Positions 25,175 to 34,256 of a stretch of 52,110 nt of DNA are shown piece after piece. Below the pieces are notes generated by a model that was given only the letters and a program-made list of their open reading frames with translations, did not search any database and was not told the DNA's origin. The DNA is from Deltaproteobacteria bacterium (lineage in GTDB: Bacteria > Desulfobacterota > Desulfobulbia > Desulfobulbales > JAJRZW01): assembly GCA_024275015.1 (NCBI GenBank), contig JAJRZW010000002.1, forward strand, positions 1 through 52,110. Direction: 5' to 3'. Both the position numbers and the translations under genes were made by a program. Position 1 is the first letter of the stretch. Every line of letters starts with the position of its first letter.

Positions 25175-26262
25175 AGGAAAACATCGCGGTGCGCCACGGC
25201 GGTAACGTGGTCGAGGTCGCGGCAAGTCTTGGCTGCCGGGTGGACGAGATTCTTGATATGAGTTCAAACCTCAGTCCACTGGGGATGATCCCGGGGTTGA
25301 AGGAGGAATTGATCGGCCGCATCGATGAGCTCAATTATCTCCCCGAAAGCGACAGCCAAGGTCTGCGCCGCGCCTTTGCCGCCGCCCACGACCTTGACCC
25401 CGCCCATATCCTCGCCGGCAGCGGCACCACCGAGTTTATTTTTGCCGCTCCGGAGTGTCTTGCCCCGCACCGGGCGGTGATCATAAACCCCACCTATGGT
25501 GATTACCGGGTCGCGTGCGACCGGGCCGGGGTTCCGGCGGTTGATTTTATGCTCCGCCCGGAAGATGATTTTCTTCTTGCCCTTGAAAGGCTGGGGGACT
25601 TTCTCAAGGCCGGCGACCTGGCGTTTATCTGTAACCCCAACAACCCCACCGCGTTTTTTACCCCGAGTCGGACGCTTTATGAGTTTGTCCACGACCAGCC
25701 CCGGGTGTTTTTCATGGTTGACGAGTCCTATATTCATTTCCTTGACCGGAAATCTCTCCTTGACTTTTTACCCTGGCCGGAGAATCTTCTGGTCCTTTCC
25801 TCCTATTCCAAGGTCTTTGGTATCCCGGGGATCAGGCTTGGTTTTCTTGTCTCCTCCCCGGACAACCTTGCCCCGTTTACCGCCAGGGGACGGCCCTGGG
25901 GGGTAAACCGGATGGCCCAGATCGCCGGTGAGTTCGTCTGTCGTTACGGGGCGGATTATCAGGCCGGAGTGCGCCGCCTGGTGGCCTCGGAACGGCCGCG
26001 AATGGAGACGGCCCTGGCCGCTGTTAACGGGGTTGAACCGGTGGCCGGGGAGGTGAATTTTATTCTTAACCGGCTTTCGGGACGGATGCGGGCCGGAGAA
26101 CTGGCGGAGAAGATGCTGGCCCGGCGGATCATGGTCCGTGATTGTGAAAATTTTGCCGGTCTGGACGACACCTTCTTCCGTATTTCGCTTAAAACTCCGG
26201 AGGAGAATGATCGGTTCCTGCAGGTATTGGCGGAGACTGTTGCCGCTTACCATAAACTCTGA
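25171..26262 (+). CDS. CobD-like threonine-phosphate decarboxylase / class II PLP aminotransferase
   Basis: A 363-residue fold-type I PLP enzyme. The N-terminus RHGGNVVEVAASLG plus LDMSSNLSPLG is the CobD signature (HGGN...DFSxNxNPLG). NPNNPTA binds the substrate. The PLP Lys is in SSYSKVFGIPGIRLGF. CobD makes the aminopropanol phosphate linker of cobamides. HisC (histidinol-phosphate aminotransferase) is the main alternative because the families are close. The start is set by ATGA overlap with the upstream B12-type radical SAM gene, a suggestive pairing with cobalamin, though no other cob gene is present. Confidence 0.75.
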   Translation: MKENIAVRHGGNVVEVAASLGCRVDEILDMSSNLSPLGMIPGLKEELIGRIDELNYLPESDSQGLRRAFAAAHDLDPAHILAGSGTTEFIFAAPECLAPHRAVIINPTYGDYRVACDRAGVPAVDFMLRPEDDFLLALERLGDFLKAGDLAFICNPNNPTAFFTPSRTLYEFVHDQPRVFFMVDESYIHFLDRKSLLDFLPWPENLLVLSSYSKVFGIPGIRLGFLVSSPDNLAPFTARGRPWGVNRMAQIAGEFVCRYGADYQAGVRRLVASERPRMETALAAVNGVEPVAGEVNFILNRLSGRMRAGELAEKMLARRIMVRDCENFAGLDDTFFRISLKTPEENDRFLQVLAETVAAYHKL

Positions 26263-26347
26263 ACCCGGGGAGCGGCTCCGCTGTTTATCTGCGCATGAAC
26301 CCAAGTAGAAACATGCATCAACGGCACGAAGCCATCATGGAATAAGA

Positions 26348-26887
26348 ATGCTGATAGCGATCGTTTCCGATACCCACGACCAGATAAGAAATCTCCGGCT
26401 CGCGGTTGATCTTGCCAATGGGCGCGGGGCGATGATCATGATCCATTGCGGCGATCTCATCAGTCCATTCATGCTCAGGGAACTATCTCGTTTTAACGGC
26501 GTTGTCCATTTGGTCTACGGCAATAACACCGGCGATGTCCATCTGATATCAAGTGCCTGCGGGAGCAAATATCCCTCGATCACCCACCACGGCCATCTGG
26601 GGATAATCGAGACCGGCGGCTTTAAGCTCGCCTTTACCCATTATCCCCAGATGGCCCACGGCCTTGTTGCCACCGGCACCTTTGACGTGGTCTGCTGTGG
26701 CCATAATCACCGTTTTCAGGTGGAAAAAACAGAAAATACCCTGCTGGTTAATCCCGGCGAGATGTTGGGTGCCGAGGCGCCTCCGGCTTTCTGTCTCCTC
26801 GATACCGCGGCCCGCAGCGTTGAGCGGATCGAGGTGGCGGCGATGATGTTTTCCCAAGATGAGAAAAGCCTGATGGAAGAGGATTGA
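26348..26887 (+). CDS. YfcE/MJ0936-type metallophosphoesterase
   Basis: A 179-residue calcineurin-like phosphodiesterase. Metal-site motifs are in order: SDTHD (residues 7-11), HCGDLIS, YGNNTGD (GNxxxD variant of GNHD), and CGHNHRFQ. Small YfcE-like enzymes hydrolyse simple phosphodiesters; the physiological substrate is unclear. It lies one base before the S1-domain gene and is probably co-transcribed. Confidence 0.85.
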   Translation: MLIAIVSDTHDQIRNLRLAVDLANGRGAMIMIHCGDLISPFMLRELSRFNGVVHLVYGNNTGDVHLISSACGSKYPSITHHGHLGIIETGGFKLAFTHYPQMAHGLVATGTFDVVCCGHNHRFQVEKTENTLLVNPGEMLGAEAPPAFCLLDTAARSVERIEVAAMMFSQDEKSLMEED

Positions 26888-26888
26888 T

Positions 26889-28049
26889 ATGAGCGATGAA
26901 AAGAGTTTTGCCGACCTTTTTGACCGTAAAGCCGCGTCCCCCCGTTCGTTTAAACTCGGGGAAAAGGTCAGCGGCACTGTGGTCCGGGTTGGTGCCGAGG
27001 CGGTATTCGTTGACATGGGCGGCAAGAGTGAGGGCTATATCAGTTGCTCCGAGCTTTTTGACGACCAGGGGGAGTTGATTGTTGCCGAGGGCGATGAGAT
27101 CAGCGCTTATTTTGTCGGCGCCGGCGGTGATATGCGTTTTTCAGTCCGTATCGGCGGACCCGACAGCGGCAGCGCCATGCTCGCCTCGGCGGCGGAAAGC
27201 GGAATTCCGGTGGCCGGCACGGTGATGGCCGAGATCAAGGGCGGCTATGAGGTCAGACTCTCAGGCGCCACCCGGGCCTTTTGTCCCCATTCGCAGATGG
27301 ATCTGCGCCGCCGGGGGGAACCGGAGAGCCACATCGGTGAACGGTTCAGTTTTCTGATCAGCAAATTTTCCGAGGACGGCCGCAATATCGTGCTCTCACG
27401 ACGCAAACTCCTTGAGCAGGAACAGACCGAGGCCCGGGAAAAACTGAAGGAAACCATGGAGGAAGGAAGTATCCGCCGGGGGAGGATCACCGCGGTGATG
27501 GATTTCGGCGCCTTTGTCGAGGTCGAGGGGGTCGAGGGCCTGATCCCGGTCTCCGAGGTTTCCTGGGGCCGGGTTGAAGACCTGGATGAACGTCTCCACC
27601 CCGGAGATGAAGTCGAGGTGGCGGCGTTGAGGCTGGACTGGGATAATGACCGTATCTCTTTTTCCCTTAAGGCTGCGGCCCCGGATCCTTTTCTTGATCC
27701 GGGGTTCGCTCCCGGAACCGAACATGAGGGGGTGGTTTCCAGCCTCACCGTATTCGGTGCCTTTGTCAGCCTCAAAGACGGCCCTGAGGGCCTGGTCCAC
27801 ATCTCGGCCCTGGCCGGGGGGAGGAAGATAAATCATCCCCGTGAGGTTATTGGCAAAGGTGATTCGATCCGGGTGCGGGTGGACAAGATAGATCCGGAGG
27901 CGAAAAGACTGTCACTGGTGCCGGTGGAGATGGTCGCTGATGCCGAAAGCGAGGCGGAGACGGTGCGGGAGTATATAAATAAAGGTCCCGGGGCATCGTC
28001 GGGCATGGGAACATTTGCCGACCTGATGGCGGGGAAGATTAAAGGATAG
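26889..28049 (+). CDS. S1 RNA-binding repeat protein (ribosomal S1-like)
   Basis: A 386-residue protein with four S1/OB repeats: about 20-90 (EKVSGTVVRVGAEAVFVDMG), 98-175 (VAGTVMAEIKGGYEVRLSG), 190-260 (RRGRITAVMDFGAFVEVEG), and 275-350 (HEGVVSSLTVFGAFVSLKDG). Ribosomal S1 has six repeats, so this is a shorter relative that binds mRNA or regulates translation. The second repeat is more divergent, with an RAFCPHSQMD loop. A flexible tail follows. It is cytoplasmic, co-directional with the phosphodiesterase. Confidence 0.85.
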   Translation: MSDEKSFADLFDRKAASPRSFKLGEKVSGTVVRVGAEAVFVDMGGKSEGYISCSELFDDQGELIVAEGDEISAYFVGAGGDMRFSVRIGGPDSGSAMLASAAESGIPVAGTVMAEIKGGYEVRLSGATRAFCPHSQMDLRRRGEPESHIGERFSFLISKFSEDGRNIVLSRRKLLEQEQTEAREKLKETMEEGSIRRGRITAVMDFGAFVEVEGVEGLIPVSEVSWGRVEDLDERLHPGDEVEVAALRLDWDNDRISFSLKAAAPDPFLDPGFAPGTEHEGVVSSLTVFGAFVSLKDGPEGLVHISALAGGRKINHPREVIGKGDSIRVRVDKIDPEAKRLSLVPVEMVADAESEAETVREYINKGPGASSGMGTFADLMAGKIKG

Positions 28050-28077
28050 CGATCAACAACTGCTACACGTTCATCGG

Positions 28078-28743
28078 TCAGTCCATGGCGTTCAGGTCGC
28101 CGACGCCGTTTATTTCCTGTTCGATCTTTTTCGGGTGACCGTAATAATTGACATCGCCGACCCCGCTGACGTCTACCTTGAGCGATTCGACGGCGTTTAC
28201 GGTGGCGTCGCCGGAACCGCTGATCGATATTGCGGTTTTTGCTGTCACCAGGTGGCTGGCGTCAATGGTTCCCGAACCGTTGAGGCTGGCGTCAAATGAG
28301 TGGACCCGGCCGTTCAGGATGACATCGCCGGAACCGTCCATGATCAGGTGGAGATTGTTGTTGTTGATGCCGCTCGCGTGGATATTGTCGGAACCGCTTG
28401 AGACAATGGCTTCAATGTCCGGCATCTCAATTTCGATCCGCGGCCCGATTTCGGGGCAGATGGAACGGTCGGAGAACAGCATTATCCGGTTGCCCTGCAG
28501 GGTGGTGGAGATGTGTTTGATGATATTCTCATCCGTGGTGACCTTCACCTTGTACTTTGCCACCGAACTCTTGGTGGTGATGTCAAAGACCCCGCTTGAA
28601 TCCACCACCTTAAAACCGGAGATGTCCCGGGTTTCAGTCTTTGTCCTGCCGTTGCCCTGAATACATGTATTGTAAATAATCGTGTTAGCCGCCGCCACCA
28701 TCGGGAGGAAGAGCAATATGGAGATAAGGATAAGTGTACGCAT
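28078..28743 (-). CDS. Exported GIN-domain (DUF2807) protein
   Basis: A 221-residue protein with a signal peptide (MRTLILISILLFLPMVAAAN). It continues as a single-stranded beta-helix-like 'head GIN' domain: repeated short strands containing SGSDNIHASG, GSGDVILNG, SGSGDATVNA, SGVGDVNYYG and GVGDLNAMD, with VDSSGVFDITTKSS at the start. Such domains occur in envelope proteins of unknown function, and an adhesin role is only proposed. It lies about 100 bp downstream of rlmB. Confidence 0.8.
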   Translation of the reverse strand: MRTLILISILLFLPMVAAANTIIYNTCIQGNGRTKTETRDISGFKVVDSSGVFDITTKSSVAKYKVKVTTDENIIKHISTTLQGNRIMLFSDRSICPEIGPRIEIEMPDIEAIVSSGSDNIHASGINNNNLHLIMDGSGDVILNGRVHSFDASLNGSGTIDASHLVTAKTAISISGSGDATVNAVESLKVDVSGVGDVNYYGHPKKIEQEINGVGDLNAMD

Positions 28744-28845
28744 GATTAGTCTCCTTATTCATTCATGAATTATATTGTAAGCATTTTTCATCGTGAAATA
28801 GCAAGGTAATCATCTGTCGGGAAGATTGCAATTTTTCCGTTGCCT

Positions 28846-29586
28846 TCACTTTGTTACCATTCTCTGCCTTCCCGCTTCAAAGAACAAAACTGCGGCCGCG
28901 GCGTTGACGTTCAGTGACTCAACCCCCGCGGCCATGGGGATTGAAACCATGAAGTCGCATTTTTTCCGCAACAGCGGTCTGATTCCATGGTGTTCGTTGC
29001 CGAGGAGGATACAGAGCGGACCGCGCATGTCTGTCTGCCACAGGGGGGCGCCGTCACTGGCGGCGCCGTGGACCCAGAAGCCTTTTTCCTTGATGGTTTC
29101 AAGGGCGTGGGCCATGTTGGTTACCTGGGCGATGGCGGTTTTCGCGGCGCATCCGGCCGAGGTTTTCAGCACCGTGCCGCCCAGCGGCGCGGTCTGGTCA
29201 CGGCTGATGATGATTCCGTCAACTCCGGCCCCGGCGGCGCTGCGGATTATCGCCCCCATGTTACCCGGATCCTGAACCCGGTCTATGGCTATGATGAGCG
29301 GGGCGGGATCCTGCGGCAGACGGGCGGTGAGTTCGGCAAGTGTCAGGGTGGTAAAGCCTTTTATCCTCGCCGCCACTCCCTGGTGTCTTGTTCCGTGCAG
29401 GGCCCGGGGCAGACGATCAACCCTTCTGATCCTGACCCCGGCCCGGGCGGCGAGACCCTTTATCCGTCCCAGTACCTCGGCCTTTATCTCTTTCAGCAAC
29501 AGGACCTCGGTCACCGTTTGCGGCTGGCTCCTGAGTTGTTCACAGAGTGGGTGAATGCCCCATATATAGTCATGGTTGGCACTCAT
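28846..29586 (-). CDS. rlmB: RlmB-like 23S rRNA 2'-O-methyltransferase (SpoU/TrmH family)
   Basis: A 246-residue SPOUT methyltransferase. N-terminal substrate-binding domain WGIHPLCEQLRS. The knotted domain carries IAIDRVQDPGNMGAIIRSA (motif 1), LLGNEHHGI (motif 2), and IPMAAGVESLNVNAAAAV (motif 3). It methylates G2251 of 23S rRNA if it is true RlmB; TrmH-family paralogues are hard to separate by sequence. It overlaps gmk (ATGA) and ends the yicC-remA-gmk run. Confidence 0.88.
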   Translation of the reverse strand: MSANHDYIWGIHPLCEQLRSQPQTVTEVLLLKEIKAEVLGRIKGLAARAGVRIRRVDRLPRALHGTRHQGVAARIKGFTTLTLAELTARLPQDPAPLIIAIDRVQDPGNMGAIIRSAAGAGVDGIIISRDQTAPLGGTVLKTSAGCAAKTAIAQVTNMAHALETIKEKGFWVHGAASDGAPLWQTDMRGPLCILLGNEHHGIRPLLRKKCDFMVSIPMAAGVESLNVNAAAAVLFFEAGRQRMVTK

Positions 29587-30209
29587 CGATCAGGCGGGGA
29601 TAAAACTTCGGTCGGGATAGGGTGTCCATCGGCCAGGCGGCGGTGTTTAGCCCGTTCGGCTGAGATTACTGCCGCGATCTGGGTCGCGGCAGTGGCAAGA
29701 TCGTCGTTTACCACGAGAAAATCATATTGTTCCGCCTGCCTGAGTTCGCGTACCGCGTTGTCAAGGCGCAGGCGTACGGTTTCTTCGCTTTCGGTCCCAC
29801 GGCCGCGGAGACGGCGTTCAAGCTCGGCCACCGACGGCGGCAGGACAAAAATGGAGACCGCGTTGACATCGGTTCCTTTCCGGAGCTGTTCCGCCCCCTG
29901 GACGTCGATGTCGAGGATCACGTCGCGTCCCTGCCCGGTTTCGGTCTCAACCGCTTCCCGGCTGGTGCCGTAGAAATTGCCGTGGACCTCGGCCCATTCA
30001 AGGAACCCGCCGGCGTTCCGCAGGCGGGTAAAGGTCTCGCGGTCGACGAAGTGGTAGGCGTGACCGTCAATCTCCCCCGGCCTTGGTCTCCGGGTGGTAT
30101 GGGAAATGGAAAAAACCAGGTTTTCCACCTCGGCCATAACCCTTTTCAGGATGGTCGATTTCCCGGCCCCGGAAGGGGCGGAAATTATAAACAGGCTGCC
30201 GTTGGTCAT
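29583..30209 (-). CDS. gmk: Guanylate kinase
   Basis: A 208-residue P-loop kinase. Walker [10 protein letters not shown] lies at about residues 10-18; the GMP-binding [11 protein letters not shown] and [13 protein letters not shown] motifs follow, with R-rich lid [12 protein letters not shown]. It converts GMP to GDP. It is embedded in a conserved cluster with yicC and remA, with 4-nt overlaps on both sides. Confidence 0.95.
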   Translation of the reverse strand: MTNGSLFIISAPSGAGKSTILKRVMAEVENLVFSISHTTRRPRPGEIDGHAYHFVDRETFTRLRNAGGFLEWAEVHGNFYGTSREAVETETGQGRDVILDIDVQGAEQLRKGTDVNAVSIFVLPPSVAELERRLRGRGTESEETVRLRLDNAVRELRQAEQYDFLVVNDDLATAATQIAAVISAERAKHRRLADGHPIPTEVLSPPDR

Positions 30210-30475
30210 TTTTTTATCTCGTCCGTGATTTCGTAAAGGGAGGCGAATCGCTGGGTCAGGGTCTCGGGATTTACGGCGGAGAGAATAACGTGATTGCTGT
30301 CAAGGACGACAATCGCCCGGGTCCGGCGGCCTTCGGTAACGTCAATAAGGCGGTGTTGCTGCCGGGCCTCGTCTTTCAGCTTTTTCATCGGTGAGCTTTT
30401 GGGGTTGATCACCGCCAGCACCCGGCCCGCCTGCACCATATTGCCGAAGCCTATATTGACAAGTCTCAGATCCAT
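30206..30475 (-). CDS. remA: RemA-like DUF370 DNA-binding regulator
   Basis: An 89-residue protein matching the DUF370/RemA family: [20 protein letters not shown], then SSPMKKL, and [24 protein letters not shown] split here for length. RemA in Bacillus is a transcriptional regulator of matrix and osmoprotection genes. In Deltaproteobacteria the family is found between yicC and gmk, as here, and its role there is unproven. It overlaps gmk. Confidence 0.88.
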   Translation of the reverse strand: MDLRLVNIGFGNMVQAGRVLAVINPKSSPMKKLKDEARQQHRLIDVTEGRRTRAIVVLDSNHVILSAVNPETLTQRFASLYEITDEIKK

Positions 30476-30483
30476 TTTCTTGC

Positions 30484-31368
30484 CTATTCGATATTCTGTA
30501 CCTGCTCGCGCATTTTTTCCACCTCGTTTTTTAAGGTCACGGTGTGGTGGGCGATGTTGGCGTTGGATATTTTTGAGGCCATGGTGTTGATCTCGCGGAA
30601 GAATTCCTGCAGGAGAAAATCAAGTCTGCGGCCAACCGGTTCGTCCTGGTCGATCATTTCGTTGAACTGGCGGAAATGGCTCTTGAGCCTGACTATTTCC
30701 TCGGTGACGTCGGCCCGGTCGGCGAGGATCACCGCTTCCTGGTTCATTCGCGCCGGGTCGAGGCGGGAGTCGTCAAGCAGGGTTTCGAGCCGGTTTTTAA
30801 GCGTTTCCTGTCTTTCCTTCAATATCCCGGGGATTTCGGTTTCAATCGCGGCCAGGGTCTTTTCCAGCAGGGCCAGGCGGTCGATGAGATCGGCGCGGAG
30901 GTTTTTGCCTTCCGCCTCCCGCATTGTCCGGGCGTCGGCAACGGCCTCGTCCAGGGCCTGGGACAGCGCCTCCCAGATGGTCTCGATATCCTCTTGCTCC
31001 TCTTCTGCAACGATGATGTCCTTGAAATTCATCAGGTGCTGTAGTGTTGGCTTTTCTTCCAGACCGAGGTCATCCGCCACCTGTTGCAGGCTCTGGTGGT
31101 ATTGCCGGGCCAGATCAAGGTCGGGTCGCAGTTTTACCGTTCCGATTCCGGCATCGGACGAGTCTATGCTGACCTCGACATGGCCGCGGCTGAAGCCTCC
31201 GGCCACTACTTTTTTGATCCGTTCTTCAAGCGGCATGAGTCTGCGGCTCATCTTGAGGCGGAAATCCAGGTAACGGTGGTTGACCGAGCGGATCTCCACC
31301 GTCAGGGGGCGGTGGTTGAGTTTGCTTGTGCCGCGGCCGTATGCGGTCATGCTCACCGGTCTTTTCAT
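30484..31368 (-). CDS. yicC: YicC-family endoribonuclease-like protein
   Basis: A 294-residue protein of normal family length. N-terminal [30 protein letters not shown], and C-terminal [35 protein letters not shown]. YicC-family proteins are reported to act as RNases in E. coli. The coiled middle (about 140-200) is Glu-rich. It overlaps hldE by 4 nt and precedes remA by 8 bp. Confidence 0.92.
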   Translation of the reverse strand: MKRPVSMTAYGRGTSKLNHRPLTVEIRSVNHRYLDFRLKMSRRLMPLEERIKKVVAGGFSRGHVEVSIDSSDAGIGTVKLRPDLDLARQYHQSLQQVADDLGLEEKPTLQHLMNFKDIIVAEEEQEDIETIWEALSQALDEAVADARTMREAEGKNLRADLIDRLALLEKTLAAIETEIPGILKERQETLKNRLETLLDDSRLDPARMNQEAVILADRADVTEEIVRLKSHFRQFNEMIDQDEPVGRRLDFLLQEFFREINTMASKISNANIAHHTVTLKNEVEKMREQVQNIE

Positions 31369-32357
31369 GACAGTTTCTCCCTAAGTTCTTCCGCCGTGGC
31401 GGTGGCGGTGCCGACCTTGGCGACGACTATGCCGGCGGCATGGTTGGCGAGGATCGATGCCTGCGGTGGGGGAATGCCGGCCGCCAGTGCCAGTCCGAGG
31501 GTGGCGATGACCGTGTCGCCGGCGCCGGTGACGTCGTACACCTCGCGGGCCTCGGTGGGGATGGTCAATATTTCGCCGTTTTCGTCATAAAGGGCCATGC
31601 CCGCTTCGCCGCGGGTGATTAAAAGGGCCCGGGGCGAGAGCTTTTCCATGATCGCGGCCGCGGCCCGGTCGAGGTCGGCGAGGTCTTTTATCCTGACCCC
31701 GCTCATGAGCTCGGCCTCGTGATTGTTGGGGGTGATCATCGTTACCCCGGCGAATCTCTCCATCGCCTCGGGCTTGGGATCGCAGATTACCGGCATCGGT
31801 TTTTGTTCATTCACCACCGCCCGGATCATATCCATGAGCTCGGCGGTGATCATTCCCTTATTATAGTCGCTGACAATGATCGCGTCGAAATCGTGGAGGC
31901 CGGCGCGGAGGTATTTTTCGATTGCCGGAAGGATATCTCCGGGCAGGGGGCTGGTCTGTTCGCGGTCAACCCGGACCACCTGCTGGCTCTGGGCGATTAT
32001 CCTCGTCTTCTTGGTGGTCGGGCGGTCAGCGGCGCGGAATATGCCGTTGGTGTCGATTTTTATTTTTTTCAGCATCCCGAGGAGATGGTCGCCCATGACA
32101 TCGGTGCCGATAACCCCGCAGATGGTGGCCTGACCGCCAAGGGCGAGGATATTGTTGAGCACGTTGGCGGCCCCGCCGAGGAGGAGGTTTTCGCGGGTGA
32201 CGTTGACCACCGGGACCGGGGCCTCGGGGGAGATCCGGGAAACCGCGCCCCAGATGAAGTGATCGATGATGATGTCGCCCAGGATCAGGACCCGGGATTT
32301 ATCAAAGTCACGGACGGCGCGGCAGAGGATTTTATTGTCGGCGATGGCGTTTTTCAT
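31365..32357 (-). CDS. hldE1: D-glycero-beta-D-manno-heptose-7-phosphate kinase (HldE/RfaE domain I)
   Basis: A 330-residue ribokinase-fold enzyme. Motifs: LILGDIIIDHFIWG, LLGGAANVLNNILALGG (PfkB signature 1), and YDVTGAGDTVIATLGLALAAG (signature 2, anion hole and catalytic Asp). It phosphorylates heptose-7-phosphate for ADP-heptose and LPS core. The E. coli enzyme also has a nucleotidyltransferase domain, absent here. The start at 32357 (MKNAIADNK) is chosen because a longer frame reads into repeat family D. The neighbouring GT9 gene supports an LPS role. Confidence 0.9.
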   Translation of the reverse strand: MKNAIADNKILCRAVRDFDKSRVLILGDIIIDHFIWGAVSRISPEAPVPVVNVTRENLLLGGAANVLNNILALGGQATICGVIGTDVMGDHLLGMLKKIKIDTNGIFRAADRPTTKKTRIIAQSQQVVRVDREQTSPLPGDILPAIEKYLRAGLHDFDAIIVSDYNKGMITAELMDMIRAVVNEQKPMPVICDPKPEAMERFAGVTMITPNNHEAELMSGVRIKDLADLDRAAAAIMEKLSPRALLITRGEAGMALYDENGEILTIPTEAREVYDVTGAGDTVIATLGLALAAGIPPPQASILANHAAGIVVAKVGTATATAEELREKLS

Positions 32358-32381
32358 GATTGTTTTCAGGTCATTATTATT

Positions 32382-32530
32382 GACAGTCTCGTAACAACTC
32401 CCCGCGGCGGCATGGGTTAAGCAATCCCGCATGTTTGAGGGCGCAGCCCGAGTTCGGGCTTTCAACAACCCGCCGCCCGGGGCCAGAAAATCGTCGTTTT
32501 CTCCACGGAGCGGGGACTTGTTGCGAGTCC
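32382..32530 (+). repeat. Dispersed repeat family D, copy 2
   Basis: GTCTCGTAACAACTCCCCGC at the left; AATCCCGCATGTTTGAGGGC and AGCCCGAGTTCGGGC inside; GCGGGGACTTGTTGCGAG at the right. The ends are imperfect inverted repeats. It lies between the GT9 gene and hldE. Confidence 0.8.
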
Positions 32531-32534
32531 ATCA

Positions 32535-33848
32535 TTATTGGCGCAGGCCCATGGCGGCGGTGATAATTCCGGCAATGTCTCCGTCCCCGGCATCTCCGGC
32601 AAGCGGTATTACCCGACTTGATGCCGTCGGTGGTGACCATCGTTTGAGAAAACGTTGATGGGCAAAACCCTTGAACATGGTCAGGGACGGGGTACCGACC
32701 GCGGCGGCGATATGCTGGCAGGAAGAATCATAACCTAAAAAGGCGTCGGATGCGGCGATATGGGCCGCCACCTCGCCCAGATCAAGGTCGGCGACGCTAA
32801 TTTTGCCTTCTCCGCCGCAGGCGGTGATGATCGTCCCGACCCTGCTTTTTTCCTCCATCCCCCGACCGCTGTCAAGGATAATTGTCACCCGTTTTCTTTC
32901 CAGGATTCCCCGGATCAGGGTAATCTCCTGTTCAAGATTCAGGCGCTTGCGGTTATCGCCGCCGACCCCGAGATTTATGAGGATGACCATGCCGCGCCCT
33001 TCGGCCCGCAGACGGTTACAGAATTTTTTTGTCTTTTCCCGTTTTGCCGCGGATATGTGGATCCGGGGAAGCGCATGACCGCCGGGACACCCTGATCGGT
33101 CAAGCCAGCGGTTGGCAAGTTCGGCCAGGCTGGCGTCGGCGTCGGTTTGGTCAAAGGTCCGGGCGGGAAAGAGCAGGGTTCGTGTTCCGGGAACCAGGGG
33201 CATGAGCCCCAATTGGGTCAGTCTGGTTTCGGGATCAACGATAATGTCGTCGGGGCCGAGAAGGTCGCGGACGAGTCTGTCAAGGGGCGGAAATGATATC
33301 CGTCCCCTGATCCCGTCGTGACGGTTGATCTTGAGGGGGTGGAGGTGGATATGGGGGGCGGTGAAGATGGCGGTAATGTTTTTCGGCGCCGCGAGGTGGA
33401 TTTCAGCCATGGGAAAGCATTGGCGCAGTCGGGATATGAGCACTGAGGTGATCATCACGTCGGCCCCGGCCGATACCCGGGAGAGGAAGAGGAGGCGGCG
33501 GGGTTTTTGTCCGGCAAGCGAAGACAGGCGGCTTTCTTCCCTGCTGTTTTCGAGGGCGGCTGCTGTCCGGTGGTCGTCTCCGGTAACGGCCCGGATGATC
33601 CCGGCCAGAACGTGGTCTGCCGCGGTTGCCGATTCCGCGGCAAAATCATCGCACAGGGGTTCGATGAGTCCGGGGTAGAGGATGTCGCAGACCTGCCGGT
33701 CTGATTCAGGCGAGGCCAGGGCCGCGACGGTAAGGGCGTGGGCCATCTCTTCGGCTTTTCGGGGCCGGGCGCGGGCAAGGTCGGGCAGGGAGGTGGCCGT
33801 GGCCCCGGGGGGGATGAACATCGATAATATCCGGGAGATACGGGTCAC
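32535..33848 (-). CDS. Glycosyltransferase family 9 (heptosyltransferase-like)
   Basis: A 437-residue protein. The GT-B fold of the LPS heptosyltransferases fits residues 115-437: LLFLSRVSAGADVMITSVL near the N-domain, VILINLGVGGDNRKRL, then the donor-site segment AASDAFLGYDSSCQHIAAAV and GTPSLTMFKG. The first ~110 residues are an extra helical region not typical of WaaC/WaaF. It probably adds a sugar to the LPS core, though the sugar is not predictable. Its neighbour hldE makes the heptose precursor. It may share a transcript with hldE across the 178-bp repeat-filled gap. Confidence 0.8.
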   Translation of the reverse strand: MTRISRILSMFIPPGATATSLPDLARARPRKAEEMAHALTVAALASPESDRQVCDILYPGLIEPLCDDFAAESATAADHVLAGIIRAVTGDDHRTAAALENSREESRLSSLAGQKPRRLLFLSRVSAGADVMITSVLISRLRQCFPMAEIHLAAPKNITAIFTAPHIHLHPLKINRHDGIRGRISFPPLDRLVRDLLGPDDIIVDPETRLTQLGLMPLVPGTRTLLFPARTFDQTDADASLAELANRWLDRSGCPGGHALPRIHISAAKREKTKKFCNRLRAEGRGMVILINLGVGGDNRKRLNLEQEITLIRGILERKRVTIILDSGRGMEEKSRVGTIITACGGEGKISVADLDLGEVAAHIAASDAFLGYDSSCQHIAAAVGTPSLTMFKGFAHQRFLKRWSPPTASSRVIPLAGDAGDGDIAGIITAAMGLRQ

Positions 33849-33970
33849 AGGCAGACTCTTGTTGGTTTATATGTGGGAACGGCTTTGGCCGCGAACCGCT
33901 TTATGTCTGTTGTGACATCCCCAGTGAATTGTTACGACTTCATCAAGTAAGATGGTTTCGCAAAGATCCC

Positions 33971-34084
33971 TTCTTTCCGTCATTCCGGCGAAGGCCGGAA
34001 TCCATAAATGTGTTTCATCACAGGATTCCGGATCAATTCCGGAATGACAAAAATGATAATTTGCGACTTTTTACGACGCCATCA
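33971..34084 (+). repeat. Left arm of a 114-bp inverted repeat around the octaheme gene
   Basis: It pairs with 35856-35969 with a single mismatch (T versus C in the TCATTCCGGC block). It contains nested CCGGAATCC / GGATTCCGG palindromes and ends ACGACGCCATCA. The gap 33849-34256 contains this arm, a fragment of family B near 34160, and the terminator. Confidence 0.92.
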
Positions 34085-34196
34085 TCACATGGGTATCTTG
34101 AAAAGACGATTTTTCAAGATACCCGAATATGATGATCCTGTAAAAAGTAAAGGGATGGCTGACAGTCCGTTTTTCAACGGATCGCTATGGAGACGC

Positions 34197-34236
34197 AAAA
34201 AAATCCCCCCGGAGACATTCGTCTCCGGGGGGATTT
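34197..34236 (-). terminator. Strong rho-independent terminator of the nap/octaheme operon
   Basis: On the minus strand a perfect stem AATCCCCCCGGAGAC / GTCTCCGGGGGGATT with a short loop is followed by a T run (the A run at 34197-34203 on the plus strand). It lies 21 bp past the octaheme stop. Confidence 0.9.
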
Positions 34237-34256
34237 CAGGGGAGTGACGCGGGGGG

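Noticed and set aside
32358..32468. N-terminal extension of the heptose kinase frame
   Set aside because: The extra 37 residues are translated partly from repeat family D; the kinase domain begins normally from 32357.
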